A stretch of 64,000 nucleotides of DNA, from contig JAHJYW010000032.1 in assembly GCA_018827375.1 (NCBI GenBank), positions 124,001 through 188,000 on the forward strand, in the 5' to 3' direction. Position numbers and translations under genes: made by a program. The notes beneath the pieces are model-generated. The model was not told the DNA's origin, made no database searches, and saw nothing but the letters and a program-made list of their open reading frames with translations. This DNA is from Alphaproteobacteria bacterium. GTDB lineage: Bacteria; Pseudomonadota; Alphaproteobacteria; Caulobacterales; Hyphomonadaceae. This document shows positions 43,018-53,007 of the stretch, piece by piece. Each line of letters begins with the position of its first letter. Positions within the stretch are counted from its first letter, which is position 1.

Positions 43018-44850
43018 ATGCACGCCTATCGCACCCATACATGTGGTGAACTTCGCAAGTCCCACGTGGGCGAAACCGTCAAATTGTCCGGCTGGTTGCA
43101 CCGCCGCCGCGAACATGCCGGTGCGCTGTTTATTGATCTGCGCGACCATTATGGCCTGACGCAGGTGGTGGTCCACCCGGGCGCGGCCTTCTATGAAGAC
43201 GCCAAGCGGGCCTCGGCCGAAAGCGTCCTGACAGTGACTGGCAAGTTGATCGCGCGCGATCCTGATGCGGCCAACCCCGAACTGCCCACGGGCGAAGTCG
43301 AATTGCCTGCCGATACGCTGATTATCGAGAGCGCCGCTGAAAAGCTGCCACTTCCTGTCTTTGCGGAGCCGGACTATCCGGAAGATATCCGCCTGAAGCA
43401 CCGCTATCTCGACCTGCGCCGCGAGACGCTGCACAAGAACATGATCCTGCGCAGCCAGGTCATCGCCAGCTTGCGCCAGCGCATGATCGCGCAGGGCTTC
43501 ACCGAATACCAGACGCCGATCCTGACGGCCTCCAGTCCGGAAGGCGCGCGCGACTTCCTCGTGCCGTCGCGCCTGCATCCCGGCGAGTTCTACGCACTGC
43601 CGCAGGCGCCGCAGCAGTTCAAACAATTGCTGATGGTGTCGGGCTTTGACCGCTACTTCCAGATCGCGCCATGTTTCCGCGATGAGGATGCGCGTGCTGA
43701 CCGTAGCCCTGGCGAGTTCTACCAGCTCGATATCGAAATGAGCTTTGTCACGCAGGATGACGTGTTCGGCGCGATTGAGCCGGTCATGCGCGGCGTGTTC
43801 GAGGAGTTCGCCAACTGGGAAGGCAAGGGACGTTCGGTCCCGGCTGAACCGTTCGTGCACATTCCCTACGCCGAATCGATGACGAAATACGGCTCCGACA
43901 AGCCTGACCTGCGTAACCCGTTGGAACTCTCAGATGTGACCGATTTCTTTGCGGATGAAAGCAAAACCGGTTTCAGCATCTTCGCGAAGATCATCAAGGG
44001 CGGGGGCAAGGTGATTGCCATTCCGGCGCCGAAGGCTGCGGCTGAAAAGTCCCGCAAGTTCTTCGATGACATGGACAAATGGGCCAAGAAAGAGATGCAG
44101 GCGCCGGGCCTCGGCTATGCGCGCCTGAAAGAGGCTGATGGCGGCGGTGTGGACAGTCAGGACCCCGTGCTCAAGGGTTTTGACGCGGGCCATCTGGCCG
44201 CACTGCTGGCGCATATGGGGCTTGGCGCCGGCGACGGCGTGTTCTTCTCGGCTGGCAAGAAATCCGACGCCTACAAACTGGCGGGCGCCGCCCGCAACGA
44301 ACTCGGCAAGTCGCTTGAGCTGATCGAAGAGGGCGTGTTCCGCTTCTGCTGGATCGTCGACTTTCCGATGTTCGAGTATGACGAAGACAACAAGAAGATC
44401 GACTTCAGCCACAACCCGTTCTCGATGCCGCAAGGCGGCATGGAGGCCCTGAACGCAGCCAAGACCGAGGAAGAGATCCTCGATATCAAGGCCTTCCAGT
44501 ATGACATTGTCTGTAACGGTATCGAACTGTCATCGGGTGCCATCCGGAACCACCGCCCCGAAGTGATGCTCAAGGCCTTTGAAATGGCAGGCTATGGCCC
44601 GGAAGTTGTCGAGGCCGAATTTGGCGGCATGCTGAACGCGTTCCGCTACGGCGCCCCGCCGCACGGCGGCATCGCACCAGGCGTCGACCGGATCGTCATG
44701 CTGCTGGCAGATGCCGAGAATATCCGGGATGTCACTCTGTTCCCGATGAATGGCCAGGCACGCGACCTGTTGATGGGGGCACCGAGCCCTGTCGACGACA
44801 AGCAGCTGAAAGAGCTGAACATCCGTATGGCGCCTCAGGTTAAATCCTGA
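43018..44850 (+). CDS. aspS: Aspartyl-tRNA synthetase (bacterial type)
   Basis: 610 residues. N-terminal OB-fold anticodon domain ([25 protein letters not shown]). Class II catalytic motifs: motif 2 [26 protein letters not shown] and motif 3 [13 protein letters not shown]. The GAD insertion lies at about residues 290-420. The family includes discriminating and non-discriminating forms; since gatB-like remnants occur in this window, the genome probably has GatCAB and a non-discriminating enzyme, but this is inference. A hairpin spans the stop codon. Confidence 0.97.
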   Translation: MHAYRTHTCGELRKSHVGETVKLSGWLHRRREHAGALFIDLRDHYGLTQVVVHPGAAFYEDAKRASAESVLTVTGKLIARDPDAANPELPTGEVELPADTLIIESAAEKLPLPVFAEPDYPEDIRLKHRYLDLRRETLHKNMILRSQVIASLRQRMIAQGFTEYQTPILTASSPEGARDFLVPSRLHPGEFYALPQAPQQFKQLLMVSGFDRYFQIAPCFRDEDARADRSPGEFYQLDIEMSFVTQDDVFGAIEPVMRGVFEEFANWEGKGRSVPAEPFVHIPYAESMTKYGSDKPDLRNPLELSDVTDFFADESKTGFSIFAKIIKGGGKVIAIPAPKAAAEKSRKFFDDMDKWAKKEMQAPGLGYARLKEADGGGVDSQDPVLKGFDAGHLAALLAHMGLGAGDGVFFSAGKKSDAYKLAGAARNELGKSLELIEEGVFRFCWIVDFPMFEYDEDNKKIDFSHNPFSMPQGGMEALNAAKTEEEILDIKAFQYDIVCNGIELSSGAIRNHRPEVMLKAFEMAGYGPEVVEAEFGGMLNAFRYGAPPHGGIAPGVDRIVMLLADAENIRDVTLFPMNGQARDLLMGAPSPVDDKQLKELNIRMAPQVKS

Positions 44851-44854
44851 GGCG
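44831..44854. terminator. Hairpin spanning the aspS stop codon
   Basis: A perfect 9-base stem, CGCCTCAGG and CCTGAGGCG with loop TTAAAT; the TGA stop (44848-44850) lies inside the right arm. There is no T run, so it is not a classic terminator. Confidence 0.45.
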
Positions 44855-44924
44855 ATAGCGGCCTGATGTCTTCAAATGGATGAGGTCCCGGCGCTTTTGG
44901 GTGCGGGGTCCGAAGCCTTGCGGC

Positions 44925-45668
44925 TTATTGCGCTGTGGCGCTCGCCATGATGACGTCGCCGCACAGCGGCAGAAGCAGGCCGGGCGGCATCAGCGTGTCG
45001 ATGGAGCTGCAGGCGCCCTCGAAATTCGCCAGATCGTGATGGGTCATGCCCGAGAGGTCGGCCCCGATGAAGCGCACATCCCGGAACGAGGCACCGGCGA
45101 CATCCGCGCCGGTCATCACGACGCCGGTCATGTTAGCGCCATTGAGGATCGTGGCCTTCATCACGGCCTTGTCGAACTTCACGCCGGTCAGGTTCGCGCC
45201 GGAAAGGTCGGCGCCATCAAGTTGCGTTTCGCCAAAGTCGGCATCGGAGCAATTGGCACCAACCATCAGGGCGCCCTGCATGTTGGCGCCGCGCAGGATG
45301 GACTTGCGGAACTCGGCGCCCGAAGCCTGAATATTCATCAGGCGGGCATTGGTCAGGATGGCGTCGGAGAAATGGGCGGCTGTCAGCAAGGCCATGCGCA
45401 GGTCCACGCCGGAGGCATTTGTGCCTTCGAAATTGGTGCTGGTGGCCTGGATGCCGCGCATGAAGGCGAATTCGAGATTGGCGCCGCGATAATTGGCGCC
45501 GCTGAGAGTCCAGCCCGACATGTTACGGCCAGCGAGATTGCATTCCCCGCATGAGCCGACATAGCCGGGCTGCCACGCGACGGGCTTGCTCTGTGCCACA
45601 GCGGGAAAGGTCGCGCCCAGGAGCGCGATCACGGCAGGCAAAATCAGGCGAAACGGCATACCAGTCAT
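44925..45668 (-). CDS. Exported pentapeptide-repeat protein
   Basis: 247 residues. Signal peptide MTGMPFRLILPAVIALLGATFPAVAQ; a start at the second ATG (45659) is also possible. A cysteine pair (CGECNLAGRNMSG) is followed by about 30 A(D/N)Lxx-type pentapeptides such as ANLTGVKFDKAVMKATILNGANMTGV, which fold as a right-handed quadrilateral beta-helix. It ends in a Cys-containing tail (CSSIDTLMPPGLLLPLCG). Since it is exported, a role like the DNA-mimic Qnr proteins is unlikely; a structural or adhesive role in the periplasm is more plausible. It stands 75 bases from aspS and is convergent with it. Confidence 0.88.
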   Translation of the reverse strand: MTGMPFRLILPAVIALLGATFPAVAQSKPVAWQPGYVGSCGECNLAGRNMSGWTLSGANYRGANLEFAFMRGIQATSTNFEGTNASGVDLRMALLTAAHFSDAILTNARLMNIQASGAEFRKSILRGANMQGALMVGANCSDADFGETQLDGADLSGANLTGVKFDKAVMKATILNGANMTGVVMTGADVAGASFRDVRFIGADLSGMTHHDLANFEGACSSIDTLMPPGLLLPLCGDVIMASATAQ

Positions 45669-45809
45669 CTAGTTGGAATATCGCTTTGTAGTAGCGAGCT
45701 ATACTGAACAAACTGTAACAACTGCAGATGCGCCACAAGTGTTGCCAGATTGTCGCGGCAGGCTTTCCGTAGCGGAACTTGCGCAATATCCTCGTAAAAA
45801 CACGCGTAA

Positions 45810-48053
45810 TTATCGTGAGATGCGGCCTTCTTCGCCACATGTGTCACAGGCTGTGTCACCATCCTCACCGACAGCGAAGAGGGTGAAGCTGCCACAGGCT
45901 TCACAGCCCTGTTCGAGATAGGGAGGGGGCGCGAGTTCTTCGGATTCGTCATCCATGTCCGATTCGGCCTGTTTCTCGGCGCGGCGTTTGTCGAGGATGA
46001 CGATATTGTCGGGCAGCTGGCCCCGCGAAAAGCCGCGCGAGATGATCTGGGCGGCTTCCTCGGTAAAGGGGGCAGGCTCGCGTGTGGCATCGCCTGCGCC
46101 GCGGCCAAGGCCGTCATGCGTGACATCGGCTTCGGCAAGGTCGTCGCGGCCGAGATAGGACACGGCCAGTTCGCGGAAGATATAGTCGAGAATGGATGTG
46201 GCGCGGGTGATGCGGTCATTGCCCGTGACCTGGCCGGCCGGCTCGAAACGGGTGAACACGAAGGCGTCGACGAATTCCTCCAGCGGCACGCCGTATTGCA
46301 GACCGATCGACGTAGCGATGGCGAAATTGTTCATCAGGCTGCGAAAGGCTGCCCCTTCCTTGTGCATGTCGAGGAAGATCTCGCCGAGCTGGCCGTCATC
46401 GAACTCGCCGGTGTGCAGGTAGACCTTGTGGCCGCCGACAGTGGCTTTCTGGATATAGCCCTTGCGGCGGTCAGGCAGGCGCGTGCGGGCCGCGCTGCGG
46501 GCCTCTGTGAACTCAGGAGCGACATGCTGGGGCGCATCGGCCTCGTCAGCCAGTTCTTCGGCGAGGGAGAGGATGTGTTCCATCCGGTCGCGCACATCGT
46601 CGCCCGGTGGGGAGCGGTGGCCCATGAGGTGGGCCGAAAGACCGCCGTTGGTGATGGCTTCGGCCATGTCGAGGCCCGCACGGGCGCTGACCGGCACCAC
46701 GACCCCGCCGCCGAGCACCTTGTTGCAGGCTGCAGCGAAGCGGATCTCGTCCTCGGCCGAGACATCGAGAATGAAGCCGCATTCCTGCAGTGCGCGAGAG
46801 GCAAGCGCCTCGCCGGCGCCGTCAATGGCGGCCTCGGCCTTGGCGATGTCGGTGCGGGAGAAGCCCATGGCCGAGAGGACGCCGCGGCCGTCGGCGTCGA
46901 AGTTCTCCGGCGTGAGTTTCAGGTCGTGCGAGATGATCTCGTCGCCCAGCACCCAGCGGGAGAAGGCGGCATTGAGCGGCAGGCCTTCACCGAGGGCGCG
47001 GCTGACACGCTCAAGCGCGGCTTCAGTGAAGCCACGGTCGCGCAGGCGGGCTGTGCCGAGGGAGGTTTCAAGGTCCTGGGCACCGGCATGGATGATCTGT
47101 TCGAGTACGCCGGGCAGGGCTTCAGGTGCGCGTGCGGCGAGGCCGAGGCGGGCCGCGCGGGTGAGGCTGGGAGCGTCGTCGCCATAGGTGAGCACGGCGC
47201 GGACGGGGGCGGCCGCATCGCTTTCGCATTCCGGCAGGGCGATCATCGGGTCTGCAATCGGCAGGATGAGAACCTGGCAGGCGCGCTTGCCGGATGCCTT
47301 GCGGGCCTGCAGGCCGAGCGGCTTGGCATGCGCTGCGCTGAAGGCCGATCCTGTCGCCGCCGCGCGGACAAGGGCGGTGAGCGCGGCGCCCGCAGCAATG
47401 CCGTCGTCTGAGCCATAGTCGAGGCCGAGAGCCATGACAGCGGCGCCAAGCCCCGTAAGGAGGATGACACCCTCCTTCATCCGGGCGGCGGCAGCCTCGA
47501 TGGCGGACACGAGGAAGCCGTCCTCAAAGCCATCCGGGCTGACGGCCTGTGCCACATCAACCACGCGCGCAGGTGTTGCGGCTGCCGGCAGGGCGGATTG
47601 GAGGAAGAAGACTTCGCCCCCTTCGCGTAAGGCAGCGAGAAGCGAGGGCTCAAGCGCCACATCCACGGGCGTGGCACTGAACACGGCAGGCGCCGGGGCG
47701 GGCGTATCCACGGCGGCAGCGCGCAGGGCATCTGCCGTGCGCAGGATGCCGCCCGGCAGGCGCAGGGCCTCTTCGAGAAGGTCCTGCGGCAGGCCGGAGG
47801 CGAGGGCTTCTGCCAGTTCGGCATTGCGTGGGGCGGGGCCGAGGCGTTCGAGCATTTCGGCGAGGGAGAGTTGAGACACACTCTGGAGGCTCGCGACCGA
47901 GGCAGCAGAGGCCAGATGGTCGAGCGCGTAGGGCGTCATGTCCTGCGGCGCGAGACCGGCGGCGCGGCAGAGGCGCCCAAACGGTATTTCGGAGGAGATC
48001 AGGCCATCTGATTCGGCGGCGGAGAGGATTTCGTCGAGGCTCTGGTCGGACAT
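45810..48053 (-). CDS. TSCPD-type protein resembling the C-terminal part of class II (B12) ribonucleotide reductase
   Basis: 747 residues. From residue 529 ([20 protein letters not shown]) to about 640 it follows the NrdJ tail: [74 protein letters not shown]. The end is a Cys4 zinc ribbon (C717, C720, C736, C739: CEACG..CDTCG), also as in NrdJ. The first 500 residues are alanine-rich and I cannot find the NrdJ catalytic cysteines or the N-x-C-x-E-x-P active-site signature. NrdJ is about 1200 residues, so this is at most the tail plus a divergent front. It may be a regulatory or DNA-binding paralogue. Monocistronic. Confidence 0.75.
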   Translation of the reverse strand: MSDQSLDEILSAAESDGLISSEIPFGRLCRAAGLAPQDMTPYALDHLASAASVASLQSVSQLSLAEMLERLGPAPRNAELAEALASGLPQDLLEEALRLPGGILRTADALRAAAVDTPAPAPAVFSATPVDVALEPSLLAALREGGEVFFLQSALPAAATPARVVDVAQAVSPDGFEDGFLVSAIEAAAARMKEGVILLTGLGAAVMALGLDYGSDDGIAAGAALTALVRAAATGSAFSAAHAKPLGLQARKASGKRACQVLILPIADPMIALPECESDAAAPVRAVLTYGDDAPSLTRAARLGLAARAPEALPGVLEQIIHAGAQDLETSLGTARLRDRGFTEAALERVSRALGEGLPLNAAFSRWVLGDEIISHDLKLTPENFDADGRGVLSAMGFSRTDIAKAEAAIDGAGEALASRALQECGFILDVSAEDEIRFAAACNKVLGGGVVVPVSARAGLDMAEAITNGGLSAHLMGHRSPPGDDVRDRMEHILSLAEELADEADAPQHVAPEFTEARSAARTRLPDRRKGYIQKATVGGHKVYLHTGEFDDGQLGEIFLDMHKEGAAFRSLMNNFAIATSIGLQYGVPLEEFVDAFVFTRFEPAGQVTGNDRITRATSILDYIFRELAVSYLGRDDLAEADVTHDGLGRGAGDATREPAPFTEEAAQIISRGFSRGQLPDNIVILDKRRAEKQAESDMDDESEELAPPPYLEQGCEACGSFTLFAVGEDGDTACDTCGEEGRISR

Positions 48054-48404
48054 AAGTGGCTCCTTCGCGAATCACTTTCTGCCAGCGTGACCTTTGGAAG
48101 GTCAGGCTTCAACGTCAAACGTCGGTAAATAAAGCGGCGGATGCCGGATTTGCGCGATTATTTCTGCCGCCGTGCGGTCATAACGTGTTGGGCGCCTCGG
48201 AATTTGCGAAAACAAGGTCGAGCATACCATCGCCGTCCATGTCGCCTATCGCGACCCCAAATGTGTCCTCAGCGTCGTCATCCTTGCCGGCCCTCAATGC
48301 CAGGCAATTTGGCCATGCGCCGCATTGCCTGCCGGGGCGGTCTGGATTAACAGGCCGACTGGCGCCATATTGCCGCCATCAAGTCACGTCAGGACAGGCA
48401 AACG
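48054..48404. other. Intergenic stretch between the NrdJ-tail gene and NDUFA12
   Basis: 351 bases. It must hold the promoters of the two divergent genes. A 31-base inverted repeat lies at 48301-48331. I see no small gene with a ribosome binding site and no clear -35/-10 pair. Confidence 0.4.
48301..48331. repeat. Inverted repeat upstream of NDUFA12 gene
   Basis: The perfect arms CAGGCAAT (48301-48308) and ATTGCCTG (48324-48331) are 15 bases apart and 74 bases before the start at 48405. This may be an operator for a dimeric regulator or an RNA hairpin. Confidence 0.45.
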
Positions 48405-48797
48405 ATGCTCAAGCATATTTTCACCTGGTGGAGCGGGAATACCGTCGGCGCCAATTTCGACATCAAGCGGCGCAGCGGCTATGTCGGCACCGATGAATAC
48501 GGCAACAAGTATTTCGAGGAACGCAAGACGTCGCTCGAAGGCCGTCATCGCCGCTATGTCATGTACAAAGGGCTCGCCGAACCGTCTAAGGTTCCGGCTG
48601 ACTGGCATGGCTGGCTGCATCACACGGTGAATCAGCCGCCAACCCATATGCCGCTTGAGCGGCGCGACTGGGAAACCGACCACACACCAAACATGACCGG
48701 CACACCCTATGCCGTGAAGCCGAAAGGCAGCGTTGGCGCCAGCGGCGTGCGGCAGAAGTCAGACGGCGATTATGAGGCATGGACTCCCGATGCGTGA
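48405..48797 (+). CDS. NADH:ubiquinone oxidoreductase subunit NDUFA12-like
   Basis: 130 residues. It begins IFTWWSGNTVGANFDIKRRSG and carries VGTDEYGNKYFEERK, RRYVMYKGLAEPSKVPADWHGWLHHT, and PPTHMPLERRDWETDHTPNMTGTPYAVKPKGS, the whole pattern of the B17.2/NDUFA12 family. It is a supernumerary subunit of complex I in alphaproteobacteria and mitochondria. The end overlaps mlaD by 8 bases; the NDUFA12-mlaD-DUF2155 order is common in the class. Confidence 0.95.
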   Translation: MLKHIFTWWSGNTVGANFDIKRRSGYVGTDEYGNKYFEERKTSLEGRHRRYVMYKGLAEPSKVPADWHGWLHHTVNQPPTHMPLERRDWETDHTPNMTGTPYAVKPKGSVGASGVRQKSDGDYEAWTPDA

Positions 48798-49464
48798 ATC
48801 TCTCTTTGAAACCCTGGTCGGCTTTGTCGTTGTCGCGGTTGCAGGCGCTTTCCTGTGGTATTCGCTGGCTGTGGGCAGCACGGCCCAGGCGAGCGGTGAC
48901 CAATACAATGTGATCGCCCGCTTCAATAACGTGTCGGGCATTTCGCGCGGCTCTGACGTGCGGATCGCCGGCGTTAAGGCGGGTGTCGTGAAATCCATTG
49001 AAGGCGACCCTGAGCGCTTCGAGGCTGTACTGACGCTTTCGCTCGACAAGAAGTGGGAGCTGCCGGACGATACCGACGCCCGCATTTCGACCGATGGTCT
49101 TCTTGGCGGCAGCTATATCGGTCTGGAGCCTGGTGGCGGGTATGATTTCATTCCGCAGGATGGCACGGGCGAGATCCTGTACACGCGCGGCAGCGTTGAC
49201 CTGTTGACCCTGTTCGCCTCGTTCGCGGGCGGTGGTGGTGGCGATACGGCTGAAGAGCCTGCTGCGGCTGCAGAACCGGCGCCTGAACCTGCGCCGGAGC
49301 CAAAGCCAGCACCAAAACCGGTACCAAAGAAGCAGCCCGCACCTGAAAAAGCGCCTGAGCCTGCCATGGCTCCGGCAGCGGACAGCGAACCTGCAGCAGC
49401 TGACCCTTCCCCGGCACCAGCTGACGACCCATATCCCGCACCTGATGGAGACGACGGTCAATGA
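48790..49464 (+). CDS. mlaD: Outer-membrane lipid asymmetry protein MlaD (MCE domain)
   Basis: 224 residues from the ATG at 48790 (MRESLFETLVGFVVVAVAGAF). One transmembrane helix (residues 6-24) is followed by the MCE domain: YNVIARFNNVSGISRGSDVRIAGVKAG and DARISTDGLLGGSYIGLEPGG. After the domain there is a tail of about 75 residues made of Ala-Pro-Glu-Lys units, longer than in most MlaD proteins. MlaD forms a hexameric ring that carries phospholipids between the membranes; the partner ATPase and permease genes are not in this window. It overlaps NDUFA12 by 8 bases and the DUF2155 gene by 4. Confidence 0.93.
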   Translation: MRESLFETLVGFVVVAVAGAFLWYSLAVGSTAQASGDQYNVIARFNNVSGISRGSDVRIAGVKAGVVKSIEGDPERFEAVLTLSLDKKWELPDDTDARISTDGLLGGSYIGLEPGGGYDFIPQDGTGEILYTRGSVDLLTLFASFAGGGGGDTAEEPAAAAEPAPEPAPEPKPAPKPVPKKQPAPEKAPEPAMAPAADSEPAAADPSPAPADDPYPAPDGDDGQ

Positions 49465-49982
49465 TCCGATTCCTCGCCGCAACGGCCCTTGGACTTGGCC
49501 TCATCGGCGCAGCGCATGCTGCGACCTTTGTGCAGAAGGACAGGGCGACCTTGCGGGCGCTGGACAAGATTACCGGCCGGTCGACGGATATCGAAGTGAA
49601 GGTGGGCCAGCCGGTCGTATTCGGCTCGCTGAAGGTTGAGCTGAAAGCCTGCTATCAGACGCCGCCTGAAGAGGCGCCCGAAAGCGCCGCCTTCCTGAAA
49701 GTCCATTCGACCCAGCCTGTGGCTGTGGAGACAATGGAAGCGGCTGTCGATGCCGGCGATGTCGAGACGACGAGCGAAGACAATCCCGAACTGTTTTCCG
49801 GCTGGATGTATGCATCGACGCCGGGCCTCAGCGCCCTGGAGCACCCGGTCTATGACGTCTGGGTGATCCGCTGTACGGCGACGGACCCGGTGAAGCTGCC
49901 AGAGCGTAATACGGCGCCATCCGACGAGCCGATGATCGACGACGAGCCGCCATCGCTCGATACCGAACCAACACCGGAATAG
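49461..49982 (+). CDS. DUF2155 domain protein, exported
   Basis: 173 residues. Signal peptide MIRFLAATALGLGLIGAAHA. Then RATLRALDKITGRSTDIEVKVGQPVVFGSLKVELKACYQTPPEE, a hallmark of DUF2155, and the C-terminal FSGWMYASTPGLSALEHPVYDVWVIRC. The family core ends at about residue 137; the last 36 residues are acidic and disordered and are encoded in the DNA that the convergent aat gene also uses. The function is unknown. Starts on the mlaD stop (4-base overlap). Confidence 0.9.
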   Translation: MIRFLAATALGLGLIGAAHAATFVQKDRATLRALDKITGRSTDIEVKVGQPVVFGSLKVELKACYQTPPEEAPESAAFLKVHSTQPVAVETMEAAVDAGDVETTSEDNPELFSGWMYASTPGLSALEHPVYDVWVIRCTATDPVKLPERNTAPSDEPMIDDEPPSLDTEPTPE

Positions 49983-50572
49983 AAGTCGCCCTCGACGGTC
50001 AGGGCGGCGCGCAGGCGGGCCTTGAAGTCAGCGCGCGGTATTTCGATCAGGCCGAACTGTTCCAGATGCGGGTTGTGGAATTGCGCATCGAGCAGCGTAT
50101 ACCCGCCAGCGATCAGACGCGCCGCGAGATGCACCAGCGCAATTTTTGATGCGTCGGTAGCGCGGGAGAACATGCTCTCGCCGAAAAAGGCGCCTCCCAC
50201 CGAAACCCCATAGAGACCACCGACGAGGCGGTCGCCGTCCCAGCATTCGATCGAGTGGGCGTGGCCTTCGCGGTGCAGTGCGCTGTAAAGATTGAGGATT
50301 GCGGAGTTTATCCAGGTGCTTTCGCGGCCGTCAGTTTCCTCGCCGCAGAATTCCATGACGCGCGTGAACGCGGTGTCGGCAGTGACGCGGAACGGATCGC
50401 GGCTGACAGTCCGCTTCAGGCGGCGCGGGATATGGAAGGCGTCCAGCGGAAGGATGCCCCGCATGTCGGGGTCAACGAGGAACAGATTGGGGTCGTCACG
50501 CGAGTCCGCCATGGGGAAGACGCCCCGGCGATAGCAGGCGAGCAGGTCCTGTGTTCCGAAACGCGATGACAT
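49850..50572 (-). CDS. aat: Leucyl/phenylalanyl-tRNA--protein transferase
   Basis: 240 residues. Family core: LLACYRRGVFPMAD, FLVDPDMRGILPLDAFHIPRRLKRTV, GHAHSIECWDGDRLVGGLYGVSVGGAFFGESMFSRATDASKIAL, and LLDAQFHNPHLEQFGLIEIPRADFKARL. It attaches Leu or Phe to N-terminal Lys/Arg, marking proteins for ClpAP. The core ends near residue 195, and the remaining 40 residues (Ser/Gly/Val rich) overlap the tail of the DUF2155 gene by 133 bases, tail to tail. It is the last gene after aroQ-accB-accC. Confidence 0.94.
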   Translation of the reverse strand: MSSRFGTQDLLACYRRGVFPMADSRDDPNLFLVDPDMRGILPLDAFHIPRRLKRTVSRDPFRVTADTAFTRVMEFCGEETDGRESTWINSAILNLYSALHREGHAHSIECWDGDRLVGGLYGVSVGGAFFGESMFSRATDASKIALVHLAARLIAGGYTLLDAQFHNPHLEQFGLIEIPRADFKARLRAALTVEGDFYSGVGSVSSDGGSSSIIGSSDGAVLRSGSFTGSVAVQRITQTS

Positions 50573-50645
50573 GGCCGGAATATGAGTCCCTCAGGCGCGC
50601 CTGTCCATGGGGCAGACGGCGCCAGCTGCCTACAAGGCCTGCGAC

Positions 50646-52016
50646 CTATTCGGCGGGCAGCTTGTTTTCCGCGAGGAATTTTTCCAGCCAGTGGATGTTG
50701 TATTCACCCGCGAGGACATCATCGTTCTCGACGAGCCGACGATGCAGGTCCAGCGTGGTGTAAACACCGCCAACAACCATTTCCGACAGCGCACGGCGCA
50801 GGCGCATGATGCATTCGCGGCGTGTGCGGCCATGAACGATGAGCTTGCCAATCAGCGAGTCGTAATAGGGCGGGATGCGGTAACCGGCATAGGCCGCGCT
50901 ATCGAGGCGCACGTCAGGACCGCCCGGCGCGTGGAAATCCGTGATCAGGCCGGGTGAGGGCACGAAGGTTTCCGGGTGCTCGGCGTTGATGCGGCACTCG
51001 ATGGCATGGCCAACGAGCATCACGTCTTCCTGGCGGAAGGAGAGCTTCTTGCCCTCGGCAATGCGGATCTGCTCGCGCACAAGGTCGATGCCGGTGATCA
51101 TCTCGGTGACCGGGTGTTCGACCTGGAGACGGGTGTTCATTTCAATGAAGTAGAACTTGCCGTCTTCGTAGAGGAATTCGATCGTGCCGGCGCCCCGATA
51201 GCCAAGCTTTTTCATGGCCTTGGCGCAGATGTTGCCGATTTCTTCGCGCTGGGCCTGGTTGAGGGCGGGCGAAGGGGCCTCTTCGAGGACCTTCTGGTTG
51301 CGGCGCTGCAGCGAGCAGTCGCGCTCCCAGAGGTGCGCCACGTTGCCGTGCGTATCGGCAATGATCTGGACTTCGATATGGCGCGGGCCTTCGAGGTATT
51401 TCTCGAGATAGACGGCATCGTCGCCAAACGCGGCCTTGGCCTCGGTCTTGGCTGTCTTCACCGCGTTTTCGAGGTCGGCCTCGGTGCGGGCGAGCTTCAT
51501 GCCGCGGCCACCGCCGCCTGCAGAGGCCTTCACGAGAACCGGGAAGCCGATCTTCTTGGCGGCCTTCTTCGCGTCAGCAATCGAGGCAAGGGCGCCTTCG
51601 GAACCGGGCACGCAAGGCACGCCGGCTTCGATCATCGCGACCTTGGCGGCAATCTTGTCGCCCATGATGCGGATATGCTCGGCCGTCGGGCCGATGAAGG
51701 CGAGGCCGTGGGCTTCGACCATTTCGGCGAACTGGGCGTTCTCTGACAGGAAGCCGTAGCCGGGGTGGATCGCGTCGGCGCCGGTGATTTCGGCAGCGGC
51801 CAGGATCTGGGATTTCTTGAGATAGCTCTCCGAAGAAGGCGGCGGGCCGATGCAAACGCTCTCATCGGCCAGGCGCACGGCCATGGCGTCGCGGTCGGCC
51901 GTGGAATGGACGACGACCGTCATAAGGCCCATTTCCTTGCAGGCGCGGTGGATTCGCAGGGCAATCTCGCCGCGATTGGCGATCAGGACCTTCTTGATCG
52001 TGCGGGGCTCAGTCAT
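50646..52016 (-). CDS. accC: Acetyl-CoA carboxylase, biotin carboxylase subunit
   Basis: 456 residues. N-terminal [24 protein letters not shown]-grasp loop [77 protein letters not shown], and [12 protein letters not shown]. It carboxylates the biotin on AccB with bicarbonate and ATP, the first step of fatty acid synthesis. One base separates its start from the accB stop. Confidence 0.97.
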   Translation of the reverse strand: MTEPRTIKKVLIANRGEIALRIHRACKEMGLMTVVVHSTADRDAMAVRLADESVCIGPPPSSESYLKKSQILAAAEITGADAIHPGYGFLSENAQFAEMVEAHGLAFIGPTAEHIRIMGDKIAAKVAMIEAGVPCVPGSEGALASIADAKKAAKKIGFPVLVKASAGGGGRGMKLARTEADLENAVKTAKTEAKAAFGDDAVYLEKYLEGPRHIEVQIIADTHGNVAHLWERDCSLQRRNQKVLEEAPSPALNQAQREEIGNICAKAMKKLGYRGAGTIEFLYEDGKFYFIEMNTRLQVEHPVTEMITGIDLVREQIRIAEGKKLSFRQEDVMLVGHAIECRINAEHPETFVPSPGLITDFHAPGGPDVRLDSAAYAGYRIPPYYDSLIGKLIVHGRTRRECIMRLRRALSEMVVGGVYTTLDLHRRLVENDDVLAGEYNIHWLEKFLAENKLPAE

Positions 52017-52017
52017 G

Positions 52018-52494
52018 CTATTCGATCAGGGCTAGTGGTTCGCCGAATTCGACCGGTTGGGAATCGGTAACGTAGAAGGCCGTGAGCGTGCCTGCCCGGT
52101 CGGCCTCGACAGGGTTGAAGGTCTTCATGGCTTCGACCAGCATGAGCGTGTCGCCCTTTTTGACCTTATCGCCGATGTTGAAGAACGGTTTCGCGCCGGG
52201 TTCCGGGGCAAGATAGACGGTGCCGACCATGGGCGACTTGATCGCATTGTCGGAAACGGCTGGCGCAGCGGGGGCCGCAGCAGCAGCAGGCGAAGCGGCA
52301 GGCGCCGCCGGGGCAGGAGCAGCTGCCGGTGCGGCGGCATACTGGGCCGTTTGCATGACGGGCGCGGCCGGCTTGCTGACGCGGATGCGCAGGCCTTCGT
52401 GCTCGATCTCGACTTCGCCAAGGTCAGCCTCCCGGAGGATGGCGGCCAGTTCCCGGACGAGGCCGGTGTCTAGTTTCGTCTTTGCAGTGCTCAT
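52018..52494 (-). CDS. accB: Acetyl-CoA carboxylase biotin carboxyl carrier protein
   Basis: 158 residues. N-terminal helix region [31 protein letters not shown], an Ala/Pro linker at about 50-80, and the C-terminal biotinyl domain [41 protein letters not shown]. The biotin-attachment Lys is in EAMK. Operon partner of accC (1-base gap) and of aroQ, 6 bases upstream. Confidence 0.96.
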   Translation of the reverse strand: MSTAKTKLDTGLVRELAAILREADLGEVEIEHEGLRIRVSKPAAPVMQTAQYAAAPAAAPAPAAPAASPAAAAAPAAPAVSDNAIKSPMVGTVYLAPEPGAKPFFNIGDKVKKGDTLMLVEAMKTFNPVEADRAGTLTAFYVTDSQPVEFGEPLALIE

Positions 52495-52500
52495 GGGGTG

Positions 52501-52944
52501 CTAATTATCTCCTTGGCCCGTCAGGGACTTGGCTGCCAGAAGCGCGAGCTCATAACCATAGGCACCAAGGCCCGCAATTGTAGCTTTTGCAACAGGCGCA
52601 ACATAATTCACTTGGCGGAAGGCTTCGCGCGCCGCCGGATTGGACAGGTGCACTTCAATGACCGGTACTTTGCAGGCCCGGAGGGCATCATGCAAGGCCA
52701 CAGATGTGTGTGTATAGGCGCCTGCATTGAGAATGACGGCTGAGCCTTTGGCCGAAGCCTCCTGGACCCAGTCGACAAGTTCGCCCTCATGATTGGTCTG
52801 GCGCGCCTCAAGGGGCACGTCGCCGGAGAGGCTGCGCAGGCGGGTATGGATACCCTCAAGGGTTTCGTGGCCATAGATTTCCGGCTCGCGCGTACCGAGC
52901 AGGTTGAGGTTTGGCCCACCGAGAACATATATCGGTTTTGACAT
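52501..52944 (-). CDS. aroQ: 3-dehydroquinate dehydratase, type II
   Basis: 147 residues from the ATG at 52944 ([20 protein letters not shown]). The upstream part of the frame overlaps the thiS region and is not family-like. Motifs: [16 protein letters not shown] (active Tyr and Arg loop), [31 protein letters not shown] (catalytic His), and [10 protein letters not shown]. It makes dehydroshikimate in the aromatic pathway. First gene of the aroQ-accB-accC-aat run. Confidence 0.95.
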   Translation of the reverse strand: MSKPIYVLGGPNLNLLGTREPEIYGHETLEGIHTRLRSLSGDVPLEARQTNHEGELVDWVQEASAKGSAVILNAGAYTHTSVALHDALRACKVPVIEVHLSNPAAREAFRQVNYVAPVAKATIAGLGAYGYELALLAAKSLTGQGDN

Positions 52945-53007
52945 GGACCCCGTCTTGCTCTGGAACGCCCGGCAAGGCAAGGGGTCACTAACGGGAGGCG
53001 AGTAGAC

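Noticed and set aside
52945-53007. TPP riboswitch before thiS
   Set aside because: Only 63 bases separate it from aroQ and the CUGAGA and ACCUGAUC boxes are absent.
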